A DNA stretch of 15,019 nucleotides. Origin: an uncultured Eggerthellaceae bacterium (GTDB lineage Bacteria; Actinomycetota; Coriobacteriia; Coriobacteriales; Eggerthellaceae). Of the stretch, positions 1 through 8,300 are shown piece by piece; within the stretch, counting starts at the first letter, position 1; every line of letters starts with the position of its first letter. Both the position numbers and the translations under genes were made by a program. Where the stretch lies: NCBI GenBank assembly GCA_949450265.1, contig CASTMW010000028.1, positions 1 through 15,019 of the forward strand. Reading direction: 5' to 3'. The notes under the pieces are model-generated. The model saw nothing but the letters and a program-made list of their open reading frames with translations, did no database searches and was not told the origin of the DNA.

Positions 1-198
1 AGAGGGAAGGCGCGAAAGCGCAGGCAGCAGGAAGGCGGCGGTCTTGCCGGTACCTGTGCTGGCAGCCGCTATCACGTCCTCTCCGTCAAGGATGTGCGGT
101 ATGGCTTGCTGCTGGATCGGCGTGGGCTGCTCGAAGCCGAGCTTCCCTACGGCGACGAGCGCATTGCTAGAAAGGCCGAGGTCGGAAAATCCGCTCAT
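1..198 (-). CDS. DEAD-box ATP-dependent RNA helicase, N-terminal fragment
   Basis: The first 66 codons of a gene that runs off the left edge, starting at the ATG whose complement is 196-198. The translation shows the DEAD-box Q motif (GFEQPTPIQ, residues 21-29, with Q29) and Walker A/motif I (ASTGTGKT, residues 46-53, with K52). In this family these bind adenine and the ATP phosphates for RNA unwinding in ribosome assembly, cold adaptation or mRNA decay. The DEAD, SAT and C-terminal RecA motifs lie outside the window, so the subfamily (RhlE, CsdA/DeaD or other) cannot be assigned. It lies 13 bases downstream of the fabH stop on the same strand, so co-transcription with fabH is likely. I see no strong Shine-Dalgarno sequence; reinitiation after fabH is possible. 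The family call is secure. Confidence 0.93.
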   Translation of the reverse strand, partial: MSGFSDLGLSSNALVAVGKLGFEQPTPIQQQAIPHILDGEDVIAAASTGTGKTAAFLLPALSRLPS

Positions 199-211
199 GA
201 GAGGAACCGCT

Positions 212-1342
212 TCACGCTTCGTAGAGGATGGCACCTGAGGTCAGGCCGCCCCCGAACGCGACGAGGATGACCTTGTCACCGGGCTGCACGCGTCCGCTCA
301 CGTAGGCGTCGGCCAGCGCCATGGGGACGCTCGCCGAGGACGTGTTGCCGGTGTTGGCGATGGAGAGCTGGAAGGTATCCATGTCAAGCCCCAGCTTCTT
401 CGCGGCGAACTTGATGATGCGCGCGTTGGCCTGGTGGGGGATGACGCAGTCGATGTCATCAAGGGAGCATCCGGTGCGGCGGAGCACCTCTTCGACAGCG
501 TGGGTCATGGCGTTGCTGGCGAATTTGAAGATGGAGCGTCCGTCCATTCGGATGACCTGGCGCATGCCGCCCGCCTCGACCGCCTCATGGATGCCGAGCG
601 CCTCATCCGTGAAGCGAAGTGAGGGATCGGTTGCCCGTGCGGCCTGATCGATGCCCTCCGCGGAGAACGGTTGCGGTGCTTCGATATAGTTCGCGCAGGT
701 CAGCGCATTCTTCTCGTCATCATCGTTCCTCAGGTAGGACGCCATGATGCCCGGTGCGCTCTCGTTCCATTCCACCACGGCCGCCCCGGCGCCGTCGCCG
801 AAGAGCACGCAAGTGTTGCGGTCGCCCCAATCGGTCACGCGCGAAAGGCGATCGCAGCCGATGACGAGTGCGCGCTTGAGGGGATTGCGCCCAGCAGCGC
901 CCGCAGCGCCGTTTGCAGCCGCCAACATGGATTCGGCCACGCTCAGCCCATAGATGAAGCCCGTGCAGGCAGCATTGAGGTCCATGGCTACGGCATGGTC
1001 GAGCCCCAGCATGCGCTTCACGACGGCGGCGCAGGAGGGGACCACGATATCGGGAGTGACGGTGGCGAAGAGCACCAGGTCGATGCTGCTCGGCTCGATA
1101 GGAGAGGTGGTCCAACCGCAGGTCGAATCCGTTGGATCATTCGATCCGTCCATCCCAAGGGCCGCCGCTGCTGCGCGTGCCGCCAGCGCAAGGCCCGATT
1201 CGTCCACCGCAATGTGGCGCGTCGAGATGCCCGTGCGCGACGAGATCCATTCATCGTTGGTATCGACCAGCGCTTGCAGGTCGTCGTTGGCCACTTCCAA
1301 GTTCGGAAGCGCCTTGCCGCATCCGATGATGACTGCTCCCAC
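212..1342 (-). CDS. fabH: Beta-ketoacyl-ACP synthase III (FabH)
   Basis: A 376-residue thiolase-fold enzyme of type II fatty acid synthesis. It condenses an acyl-CoA primer with malonyl-ACP in the cytoplasm and so helps set the fatty acid starter. The catalytic triad is visible: Cys126 in AACTGF, His303 in IPHQAN and Asn333 in NTGNTSSAS. The N-terminal DEWISSRTGI and C-terminal FGGGLTSGAIL signatures are also present. It is about 59 residues longer than E. coli FabH. The excess lies in three insertions: about residues 66-86, 141-155, and a larger one around 208-258 next to the acyl-binding region. The start is a GTG (complement of 1340-1342) with AAGGA-like purines a little upstream; the protein then reads straight into the conserved start of the fold (GAVIIGCGKALP). 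It is transcribed divergently from the Sel1 gene, and the DEAD-box helicase gene follows it. No other fatty acid genes are adjacent, which is unusual because fabH often sits in a fab cluster. Confidence 0.93.
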   Translation of the reverse strand: MGAVIIGCGKALPNLEVANDDLQALVDTNDEWISSRTGISTRHIAVDESGLALAARAAAAALGMDGSNDPTDSTCGWTTSPIEPSSIDLVLFATVTPDIVVPSCAAVVKRMLGLDHAVAMDLNAACTGFIYGLSVAESMLAAANGAAGAAGRNPLKRALVIGCDRLSRVTDWGDRNTCVLFGDGAGAAVVEWNESAPGIMASYLRNDDDEKNALTCANYIEAPQPFSAEGIDQAARATDPSLRFTDEALGIHEAVEAGGMRQVIRMDGRSIFKFASNAMTHAVEEVLRRTGCSLDDIDCVIPHQANARIIKFAAKKLGLDMDTFQLSIANTGNTSSASVPMALADAYVSGRVQPGDKVILVAFGGGLTSGAILYEA

Positions 1343-1481
1343 GTCCGCCTCGTTCCTTCGTTCGTCGATGATCGTGCGTTGCTGCTATCCATGGTATCAG
1401 AAACAAGCAAGTGGCCACGTCCGCACCGCGTAAGCGTGCCGGATTGGCGTTTCCGACATGCCCGCTTTGCTGTACTTGAAA

Positions 1482-1506
1482 AGGGACACTCATACGACCG
1501 GTCCCT
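1482..1506. repeat. Inverted repeat AGGGAC / GTCCCT
   Basis: Perfect 6-base arms at 1482-1487 and 1501-1506 with a 13-base spacer. The right arm overlaps the 8-base palindrome GACCGGTC (1496-1503). It lies about 55-75 bases upstream of the Sel1 gene start. It could be an operator or a weak hairpin; there is no T-run, so it is not a standard terminator. The arms are short enough to arise by chance. Confidence 0.3.
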
Positions 1507-1544
1507 GTCATCATGGGCGCAGCGCTTCGCTGTAAGGATACGAG

Positions 1545-1551
1545 AAGGGAG
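1545..1551 (+). promoter_or_regulatory. Shine-Dalgarno of the Sel1-repeat gene
   Basis: AAGGGAG with a 7-base spacer to the ATG at 1559. It decides the start: the reading frame stays open far upstream, antisense to fabH, and there is another in-frame ATG at 1391, but only this ATG has a good ribosome binding site. Confidence 0.75.
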
Positions 1552-1558
1552 AACGATC

Positions 1559-2680
1559 ATGAATGCGATCAGGACCATGATGCCGCTCGCGGCGCTGCCA
1601 GGGAACAGGGCCACATCGGTCGGATTGGCTGCGCGGGCCGTCAGCTCGGCATTCGGATCGCCGAGCTTCGTGCGCGCGAACGGGCTATCGGAGAGCGGGC
1701 GCCTCTCGCGGGTTGCAGCTCGTCTTCGACGTCGCAGAAAGGGGTCGGTGCCCGTGTTCCAAGTGGATCGCCGCGGCCTGCGCGTCGACGAGAAGCTACC
1801 GCGTATCTGGGTATCCGAGCCGGATTGTGCGGCGGATGGGATGCAGGCGAGCGGGAGGCGCCTGTACGCCAGCTATCCGTGTGGCCCCGATGCAGGCGGG
1901 ACCCGCGCGCTCAAGATGGCCGAGCGTCTCTATGGGGAAGGGCAGGTCGCCAAGGATGCTTCGGTTGCCATCGCTTGCTTCCAAGCAGCCGAGATCCTCT
2001 ATCTGCATGCGGCGCAGCGCGGGAGCGTGGAGGCGCTTTGTCGTTTGGGCGTGCTGTACCAAGCCGACCTGTGCGAAGGCCAGTATTGGCGCGACACTAT
2101 CAACGCTCATGCTAAGCATGTGCGCGAGGACGTGGCACGCAAGGCGGTGCGGATGTTCTCGCGTGCTGCTGCGCGGGGGCACGCCGAGGCGAAATGGCGC
2201 TTGGGGGACATGCGTGCGGCAGGATGCGGATGCGAACCGGCGATCACGCTGGCATGGAACCTGTACCGCGGCGCTTTCTGCCGTGCGGCCGACTGCACGA
2301 TGGAGGCGCTGGATGCAGCTAAGGGCGTTGATGAGGTGCTCGCGCTCGTCACAGGGAAGCGGACGCATCTGGAGGATTGCGGTTGTGCGGCCCTGCGCCT
2401 GGCGACCTGCCTTGAGCAAGGGTGCGGCTGCCCGTACGACCCGACCCGGGCGCTCGTGTGGTACACCGCTGCGGTGCGCTTGCTGGATTCCTGTGTGGAT
2501 AGCGGGGCGTGGCTCTATCAGGAAGAGCTGGCCGCGGCGGAATCGTCAGCCGTGCGCTTGCGCGATGCTCGCACCGATGCTGCGGATACCGAAGACGCTC
2601 CGCCGAAGGATGCGGTGTTCATGGGCGCCGCGGCATCAAATGGAATACCACACGATGAGCGTTTAGAATTGACGTGGTAG
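1559..2680 (+). CDS. Cys-rich Sel1-like (TPR-like) repeat protein
   Basis: A 373-residue protein with Sel1-type alpha-solenoid repeats at about residues 146-172, 197-240 and 275-308. They are recognisable by patterns such as HAAQRGSVEALCRLGVLY, SRAAARGHAEAKWRLGDM and DPTRALVWYTAAV. Sel1 repeats mediate protein-protein contacts; no enzymatic function can be claimed. It holds 15 cysteines, including three Cys-Gly-Cys motifs at 223-225, 274-276 and 289-291. Two of these occupy the loop where Sel1 repeats normally read Gly-Val or similar. The first 100 residues are basic, low in conservation features, and contain no clear signal peptide or membrane span. The C-terminal 40 residues look disordered. 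The ATG is chosen because of the AAGGGAG 7 bases upstream. The gene ends 42 bases before addB on the same strand, so it may be the first gene of that operon, but the link to repair is only by position. Confidence 0.8.
   Translation: MNAIRTMMPLAALPGNRATSVGLAARAVSSAFGSPSFVRANGLSESGRLSRVAARLRRRRKGSVPVFQVDRRGLRVDEKLPRIWVSEPDCAADGMQASGRRLYASYPCGPDAGGTRALKMAERLYGEGQVAKDASVAIACFQAAEILYLHAAQRGSVEALCRLGVLYQADLCEGQYWRDTINAHAKHVREDVARKAVRMFSRAAARGHAEAKWRLGDMRAAGCGCEPAITLAWNLYRGAFCRAADCTMEALDAAKGVDEVLALVTGKRTHLEDCGCAALRLATCLEQGCGCPYDPTRALVWYTAAVRLLDSCVDSGAWLYQEELAAAESSAVRLRDARTDAADTEDAPPKDAVFMGAAASNGIPHDERLELTW
2664..2669 (+). promoter_or_regulatory. Possible -10 element for addB
   Basis: TAGAAT matches TATAAT at 5 of 6 positions and sits in a locally AT-rich patch at the 3' end of the Sel1 gene, about 55 bases before addB. 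The hexamer 17 bases upstream (TGGAAT, 2641-2646) is a poor -35. It could give addB its own promoter; chance is equally possible. Confidence 0.25.
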
Positions 2681-2708
2681 CCTGTGGGGCTGTCGGGTGC
2701 AGCATGAT

Positions 2709-2713
2709 AGGAG
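2709..2713 (+). promoter_or_regulatory. Shine-Dalgarno of addB
   Basis: AGGAG with a 9-base spacer to a GTG start at 2723. In-frame stops TGA (2705-2707) and TAG (2708-2710) lie just before it, so the protein cannot begin further upstream. This matters for the missing Walker A block in AddB. Confidence 0.8.
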
Positions 2714-2722
2714 ATCGGCGTC

Positions 2723-5350
2723 GTGGATACGAGGACCCTCATATGTTCCAGTCGCGAACGGGCCGATGCCTGTCGGCGCCGTCTTGCCGACGAAGGCGCT
2801 GGATGGGGGATCCAGACGCAGACTGCACATTCCTTCGTAGAGGCCCAATGGGAGCTGTGGGGCGATGGTTGTGCGCTCGTCACGCCTTTACAGCGAAGGG
2901 CGCTCATGCGCGCGATCGTCTCAAGGCAGGATCGCTTGGCGTCCACACCGGGTACGGTAGATGCGATCGCATCGTTTGTGGCCTATGCGAGCGGCACCGA
3001 TGAGCTGCGGAAGGCTCTCGATGGTGGGTCTTCTGCTGATGCGTGCGACGATACGCAACGGTGCGTGCTGGATATCGTCGCGCGCTATCAGAGCGCTCTT
3101 CACGATAGGGGCCTTGTCGAGTGCGGGGAGGCTGCGGCGTTGCTGGACGAGCGTGCGGTCGTGCCCAGCCTTTCCATCGAAGACCCGCTTTTCGCCATCC
3201 CTGCTCTTGAGCGGCTCTTCAAGCATCTTTCAGGAACTTCTGCGGTGAGCGAGGTCGTGGATGTGGCGCTGCCGCCAGGCGTGAGCTGCCGATTCCTGCA
3301 GCCAACCGGTCCTGCTGCCAGCATGAGCGCGATGGCACGTGCCCTCGACCGGCTTCTCACCCAGGATGCCTGCCAGAGCGTGGTCATCTGCTCGAGCGAT
3401 CCCGAATGCGCTTATGCGGCATTGCGCCCGTTCCTCTACGCGCGTGGTTGTACCTGCGAGCTCAGCACGACACAGCCCTTCGCGCGTACGTGGCTCGGGC
3501 GCGCCCTTGCTTGCATGCGCTCGCTCGTCGAAGGCGCTGCGGATGCACGGGAGGCGGCCATCGATGCAGCGTACGACCCGTGGTTTGGCCTGGCACCGTG
3601 GCAGGCCGAACAGCTCGATCGCGAGATCAGGGCCAATCGCGCCATGGATGCAGGTGCGCTCTTGGCGCAGTTGCGCGCTCTTTCGGATGCGGTCGAGCCG
3701 ATGGAGGCCATCGTACGCGGCGACGCTGACCTGGATGGTGCCATCGCTGTACTCGCATCTCGGGCAGGGGCATTCCCGCAAGGAGCGGCATGGGCAGCGG
3801 GGGAAGTCGTAGCGGCAACGGCCATGCAGGACACAGCAGCTGCGCTTGGTGCTATCGATGCGCTGGATGCGGCGTGGCTCGATGATCTTTCCGAGACGGC
3901 GGTGGCACGGGCATGCACGACCGTTCATCCTGCCTCGCGCTGCCGCGTCCTTTTCAGTGACCATGCCACCATCTCCGCACAGGCGCCTGGCACCTTCGAT
4001 GCGGTCATCATCGACGATGTCTCCGATGCGGTGCTGCATGCGGCAGCCTCGTGCGCTTGCTCTGAAGAGCTCGCGCGACGGATCGGCTGCGAGGTTGCCG
4101 ATCGTGCGCTCGACGAGCTGCGCGCTTCCTTCAAGGCGATCCTTGCTGCGGCACGCGCGCATATCGTCTGCCTCCTTCCTGCCACCAACGACGATCGCGA
4201 GCGCGCCTATCCATCCTTCGTCTTCGAAGAGCTGCTCTCGTGTCTGGTCGGTCGCACGGTGGATGCCGATGATGCTCCGGCGGCCATGGCAGAGGTCGAT
4301 CCGAGATTCCAGCGGGTCGCTGAGGACGATGTGGTGGCCTGCGTCGGTCAGGAGCTTGCGCCTGTCGAGCGCATCCTGCGCGCACCGATCGCGCAGCGCG
4401 GGCATTTGGAGGACCTTGCTGTGCTCGACTACCTTTGGTGCGTGGGCGAGCCGGGCGCAGATCGGGTACCGGTGCTGTCGCCTTCCGCGGTTGAGCGGTA
4501 CCTGCATTGTCCATACGCGTGGTTCCTTCAGAGCAGGGTCACAGGCCCCTCGCTCGATGAGGGGTTCGGACCGGCGGAGAAGGGCAGCTTCGCCCATGCG
4601 GTGATCGCACGCTTCTACGGGATGGTTCCCGCCGACGAGGTACGCGATCTTGACGATGTGCGCGCCCGAGCCCTCATCGATGCTGCCTTCGATGAGGTGC
4701 TCGCCGAGCAGGCGGATGATCCCCATCGTGCTCTGATGCCCCTCACGCCCTCAGAACATGCCGAGATGGCCGCTCTCAGAGAGCAGCTCCACCGTTTCTC
4801 GTCGCGGCTGCGACGGTTTCCGGTCGGGTACCGCGTGTTCGGCCACGAGGTGCCCATCTGTCCCGAAGATGGCCTGTTCGCGGGCATCCGACTGAATGGA
4901 CGCGCCGATCGGGTGGATGTGGATGATGCGCAGCGCCGGTTCGCGGTGATCGACTACAAGGGGTCCATCGCTGGGCATGCGGCCGATGCGCTCGGTGACG
5001 ATCCCGCCGATCCCATGGAAGTGCCTGAGAAGGTGCAGGCGCTCGTGTATGCGCAGGCGCTGCGCTCGAAGATGCCCGGATATCATCCGGTGGCGGCCCT
5101 CTATGCGTCCTACAGCAGCGCCGATGATGCAGGATCGGTGGCTGGCTCCTACGACATGGCTTCCTACGATGTCGCGGCGTTCGCGGCGCCAGGATGCGAG
5201 ACGGGTCCTTTGGAGCCGTTCTTGGACGAAGCGGAGCGTCGGATCGCGCTGCATATGGAACGCCTGTGCGCAGGTGACATCGCCCCGGTGGGGCGCAGCC
5301 GCCGGGAATGCCAGTACTGCCCCTACGACGCCTGTGAGGTGAGGGCATGA
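2723..5350 (+). CDS. addB: AddB-type subunit of the AddAB helicase-nuclease
   Basis: An 875-residue homologue of AddB (RexB), the partner of AddA in the complex that resects double-strand breaks for RecA-mediated repair. The C-terminal PD-(D/E)XK nuclease is well preserved: LSPSAVERYLHCPYAWF, His625 in GSFAHAV, Asp729 in GRADRVD, and Asp744-Tyr745-Lys746 in VIDYKG. The four cysteines that hold the AddB iron-sulphur cluster are present: Cys596, then Cys863, Cys866 and Cys871 (C-x2-C-x4-C) at the very C-terminus. The rest is a degenerate superfamily 1 helicase-like fold; a Walker B-like VIIDDVSD is at about 428-435. The N-terminus starts directly at what aligns with the segment after Walker A in B. 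subtilis AddB (RTLICSS...AHSFVEAQWELW), so no GxxGxGK(S/T) is present. Start codon is GTG with AGGAG upstream. Its stop overlaps the addA start (ATGA). It is shorter than the about 1150 residues of the Bacillus protein. Confidence 0.88.
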   Translation: MDTRTLICSSRERADACRRRLADEGAGWGIQTQTAHSFVEAQWELWGDGCALVTPLQRRALMRAIVSRQDRLASTPGTVDAIASFVAYASGTDELRKALDGGSSADACDDTQRCVLDIVARYQSALHDRGLVECGEAAALLDERAVVPSLSIEDPLFAIPALERLFKHLSGTSAVSEVVDVALPPGVSCRFLQPTGPAASMSAMARALDRLLTQDACQSVVICSSDPECAYAALRPFLYARGCTCELSTTQPFARTWLGRALACMRSLVEGAADAREAAIDAAYDPWFGLAPWQAEQLDREIRANRAMDAGALLAQLRALSDAVEPMEAIVRGDADLDGAIAVLASRAGAFPQGAAWAAGEVVAATAMQDTAAALGAIDALDAAWLDDLSETAVARACTTVHPASRCRVLFSDHATISAQAPGTFDAVIIDDVSDAVLHAAASCACSEELARRIGCEVADRALDELRASFKAILAAARAHIVCLLPATNDDRERAYPSFVFEELLSCLVGRTVDADDAPAAMAEVDPRFQRVAEDDVVACVGQELAPVERILRAPIAQRGHLEDLAVLDYLWCVGEPGADRVPVLSPSAVERYLHCPYAWFLQSRVTGPSLDEGFGPAEKGSFAHAVIARFYGMVPADEVRDLDDVRARALIDAAFDEVLAEQADDPHRALMPLTPSEHAEMAALREQLHRFSSRLRRFPVGYRVFGHEVPICPEDGLFAGIRLNGRADRVDVDDAQRRFAVIDYKGSIAGHAADALGDDPADPMEVPEKVQALVYAQALRSKMPGYHPVAALYASYSSADDAGSVAGSYDMASYDVAAFAAPGCETGPLEPFLDEAERRIALHMERLCAGDIAPVGRSRRECQYCPYDACEVRA

Positions 5351-8300
5351 GCGCATCCCGTTGCACACCCCAGCAACAGCGCGTCATCGAAACGCTCGAT
5401 CGTGCGTTGATGGTCAGCGCAGGCGCTGGATCGGGCAAGACCTTCACGCTGACGCAGCGCATCGCGGCAGCTTTCCAGGATGAGGGGCTCTTGGACGATA
5501 TTGATCAGGTGCTCGCTATTACCTATACGAAGAAGGCAGCGGCTGAACTGAAGAGTCGTATCAAGACGCGTCTGATCGCCGATGGGCGGCATGACCAGGC
5601 GCGCAAGGTGGACGATGCCTGGGTATGCACGATCCATGCCATGGCCGCGCGCATCTTGCGCGAGAACGCCCTTCAGATCGGGATCGACCCCGCCTTCGAA
5701 GTGCTCGATGACACCGATGGCGATGTGCTGTGGAACCAGGCGGTCCAGATGGTGGCCGCCGAGGCGATTGCCAGCGAAGATGCCCTTGTGCAGCGCATCC
5801 TTGCGGAAGAGAAGCTGACCAGCGCGGGCTATGGCCGGTCCTTGTTGGCGGATGCGCGTGCGGTGCTCAGCCGTGTGCACGCCATGCCCGAGGGCTTCGC
5901 TGGCGTGGTGCTGCCCGATGCTGACCTCAACGCATACGATATCCTGCGCGAGATGATGGCGTTGGCAGCCGAGCTGGCATCGATCATCGAAGGTTGGCCG
6001 AAGCGCAGCGATAAGGACGAGGGCATCCTTGGTGCCGTGCGGCAGGCGAGCGATGAGGTGCGGGCATGGATCGCCGAGCGTCCGGCCGACCCGTCGGATG
6101 CGGCCTTCGATCCGAAGGCATTCATGGACCTGATGTACCGCTTTCCTTCCACGACGCCCTCGTATGGGGCGAAGAAGCCGGAAGCCGCGCAGTTCGAGCG
6201 ATATCGCAGCGAATACGCGCGGTTGTTCGAAGAGGCGCGCGCACTGGTTGCGCTGCCGGTGACCCGGTTCGTGGTGCGCTTGGCCGAGCGGCTCGATGAG
6301 GCGTATCGACACCTCAAGGGTCCCATGCGCTTGGACAACGACGATCTGTTGCGGGAATGCTATCGGGCCCTCGTTGCGCATCCTGCCATCGCTCAGCGCT
6401 ATCGCGAGGCGTTCCGGGCCATCATGGTGGACGAGTTCCAGGATACTGATCGCCTTCAGACGGCCATCATCGAGAGGATCGCCCATCCAGGGCTTGCCAA
6501 CGTATGCACGGTGGGGGATGCGCAGCAGAGCATCTATCGGTTCCGGGGGGCCGATGTGAACGTGTTCGACGAGTATCGCCGCTCGTTGTTCGCCATGTCC
6601 GAGGATGCGGTCTCGGTGGAACTGCCCGATAACTTCCGCAGCCATGGCGATGTGCTCAAGCTGGTGGATGCCATCTTCGCACGGCCAGGGATGTTCGGTC
6701 AGGCGTTCTTGCATTTGGAACCGCGCGGGGCCATCAACGACGAGCCCGATCCGGTCTTTGACGCGATGCCTCGCGTCCAGCTCGACCTGCTGCATTATCG
6801 CAACAGCGGATCGAAGGCGCGTATGGGCATCGATGAGGTGCGCGCTATCGCTGCCGCGCATATCGCCGAGCGCTTCGCCAATCTGGCGCGCGCGGGAGTG
6901 CCGACACGCGATATGGCGTTGCTCCTGGGATCGATGAAGCACGCCGATGTCTATGCAGAGGCGCTGCGCGCGGTCGGGCTACCATCCATGACGGTGGCAG
7001 GCTCCACCTTCACCGCCTCATCCGAAGCGGCGCTGGCATCGCATCTACTGCGCATCGCGCGCGATAGATATGACGATGAAGCGGTCTTGGCGGTCTTGCT
7101 CTCGCCGCTGTTCAACATCACCGACGATGCGCTGCTCGCATGCGCTTCCCAGCAAGGCCCAGATGGCCTTCGGAAGCGATCGCTGGCAGCGGGTCTGTTC
7201 GATCCGGACGAGAGCGCCTGTGCGGACCTGTCCGACCCGGCGCGTGCCATGCTGGATCTGGCGCGCGATGCGCTTGGCGCCTTCGTGCGGCAGGCGCGGG
7301 CAGGCGAGGCATCCGCTGCCCTGCGCGCGCTGTTGGTGCACAGCGGTGCGCTCGATCGGGCAGCCGGGCAAGGCCAGGCTGGCTTGGCCTTCTCGGGGAA
7401 CATGGAGAAGGCGTGCCGCCTGATCGCGACCATGGAGCGCGACCGTACGGGCATCGCCTCGCTCAGCGCGCGCTTCGATTCCCATTTGCGTCTGGCGAAG
7501 GAGCGTCCTGGCCTGCTGGTCGCCGAAGATGCCGAGTTCGTCACGATGATGACGGTGCACGGGTCGAAGGGCCTGGAGTTCCCGCATGTGGCCATTGCGG
7601 AGATGAGCATGAAGGCGGGCCCGCAGGGCGCATTCGTTGCCGAGAACGTGGGCGCGCGCACCTACGTCGCAGGGCTGCGTCCGCTCGATCCGGCCATGCG
7701 CACAGCCAATGGCAATCTGCGCAAGTTCACACGCCTTGACGACCCGATTCTGTCTGAGCGATGCAAGACGGCCGGTCAACGCTACCGCGCCATCAGCTCG
7801 TTCGCGCACGAGCAAGAGGCTCAGGAGGCCAAGCGGTTGCTCTATGTGGCGCTCACGCGCGCGGTGAGGTCGGTGATGCTCACGGTCATGGTAGGAGAGG
7901 ACCCAGCTGCAGCCTACCGAGGGACACCCCTGGTGGGCGAGCTGCACGGTGCGCTCGGTTGGCCGCTCGATGCGGTCAGGTCCGTCAGTGCACTCGATTT
8001 CGGCGGTGCGCAGCCCGCGCGCGTTTGCTTCGAATACCTCCCGGATAGCTTGGAAGGTGATGCGCCCGACGCATCTTCCACGCAGGACGAGAACGCGGAA
8101 GAGGACGCACGACCAGCCACCTCGTTCGAAGTGCCGCTGCGAGCGCAGGAAGCCGTTCCACCCTCTCTGCCCGCACGCGCCATCGTGAAGGATGTGTGGT
8201 CCTATACGTCGCTCTCGCAGGGCGCGGTGCCTCCTTCGATCCCTTCGCATCCCGTGGCCGATCAGACCAAGGATGCCGCACCTGATGCTCCGGCGGATGT

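Larger units (their letters stand above)
1343..1558. other. Divergent intergenic region between fabH and the Sel1-repeat gene
   Basis: A 216-base spacer from which both fabH (leftward) and the Sel1-repeat gene (rightward) must be expressed. I could not find a convincing -35/-10 pair in either direction. TTGAAA at 1476-1481 has no matching -10 at the right distance, and TGATAC on the minus strand (near 1395) has no good -35. The region holds an inverted repeat (1482-1506, listed separately) and the Shine-Dalgarno sequence of the Sel1 gene. I see no tRNA, small RNA or terminator with a T-run. Confidence 0.5.

Noticed and set aside
1476..1504. TTGAAA as a -35 for the Sel1 gene
   Set aside because: No acceptable -10 lies 16-18 bases downstream; the matching position reads CGGTCC.
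671..1558. Upstream extension of the Sel1-repeat gene antisense to fabH
   Set aside because: The frame is open by chance opposite fabH. The AAGGGAG site 7 bases before the ATG at 1559 marks the start, and the extension has no domain.
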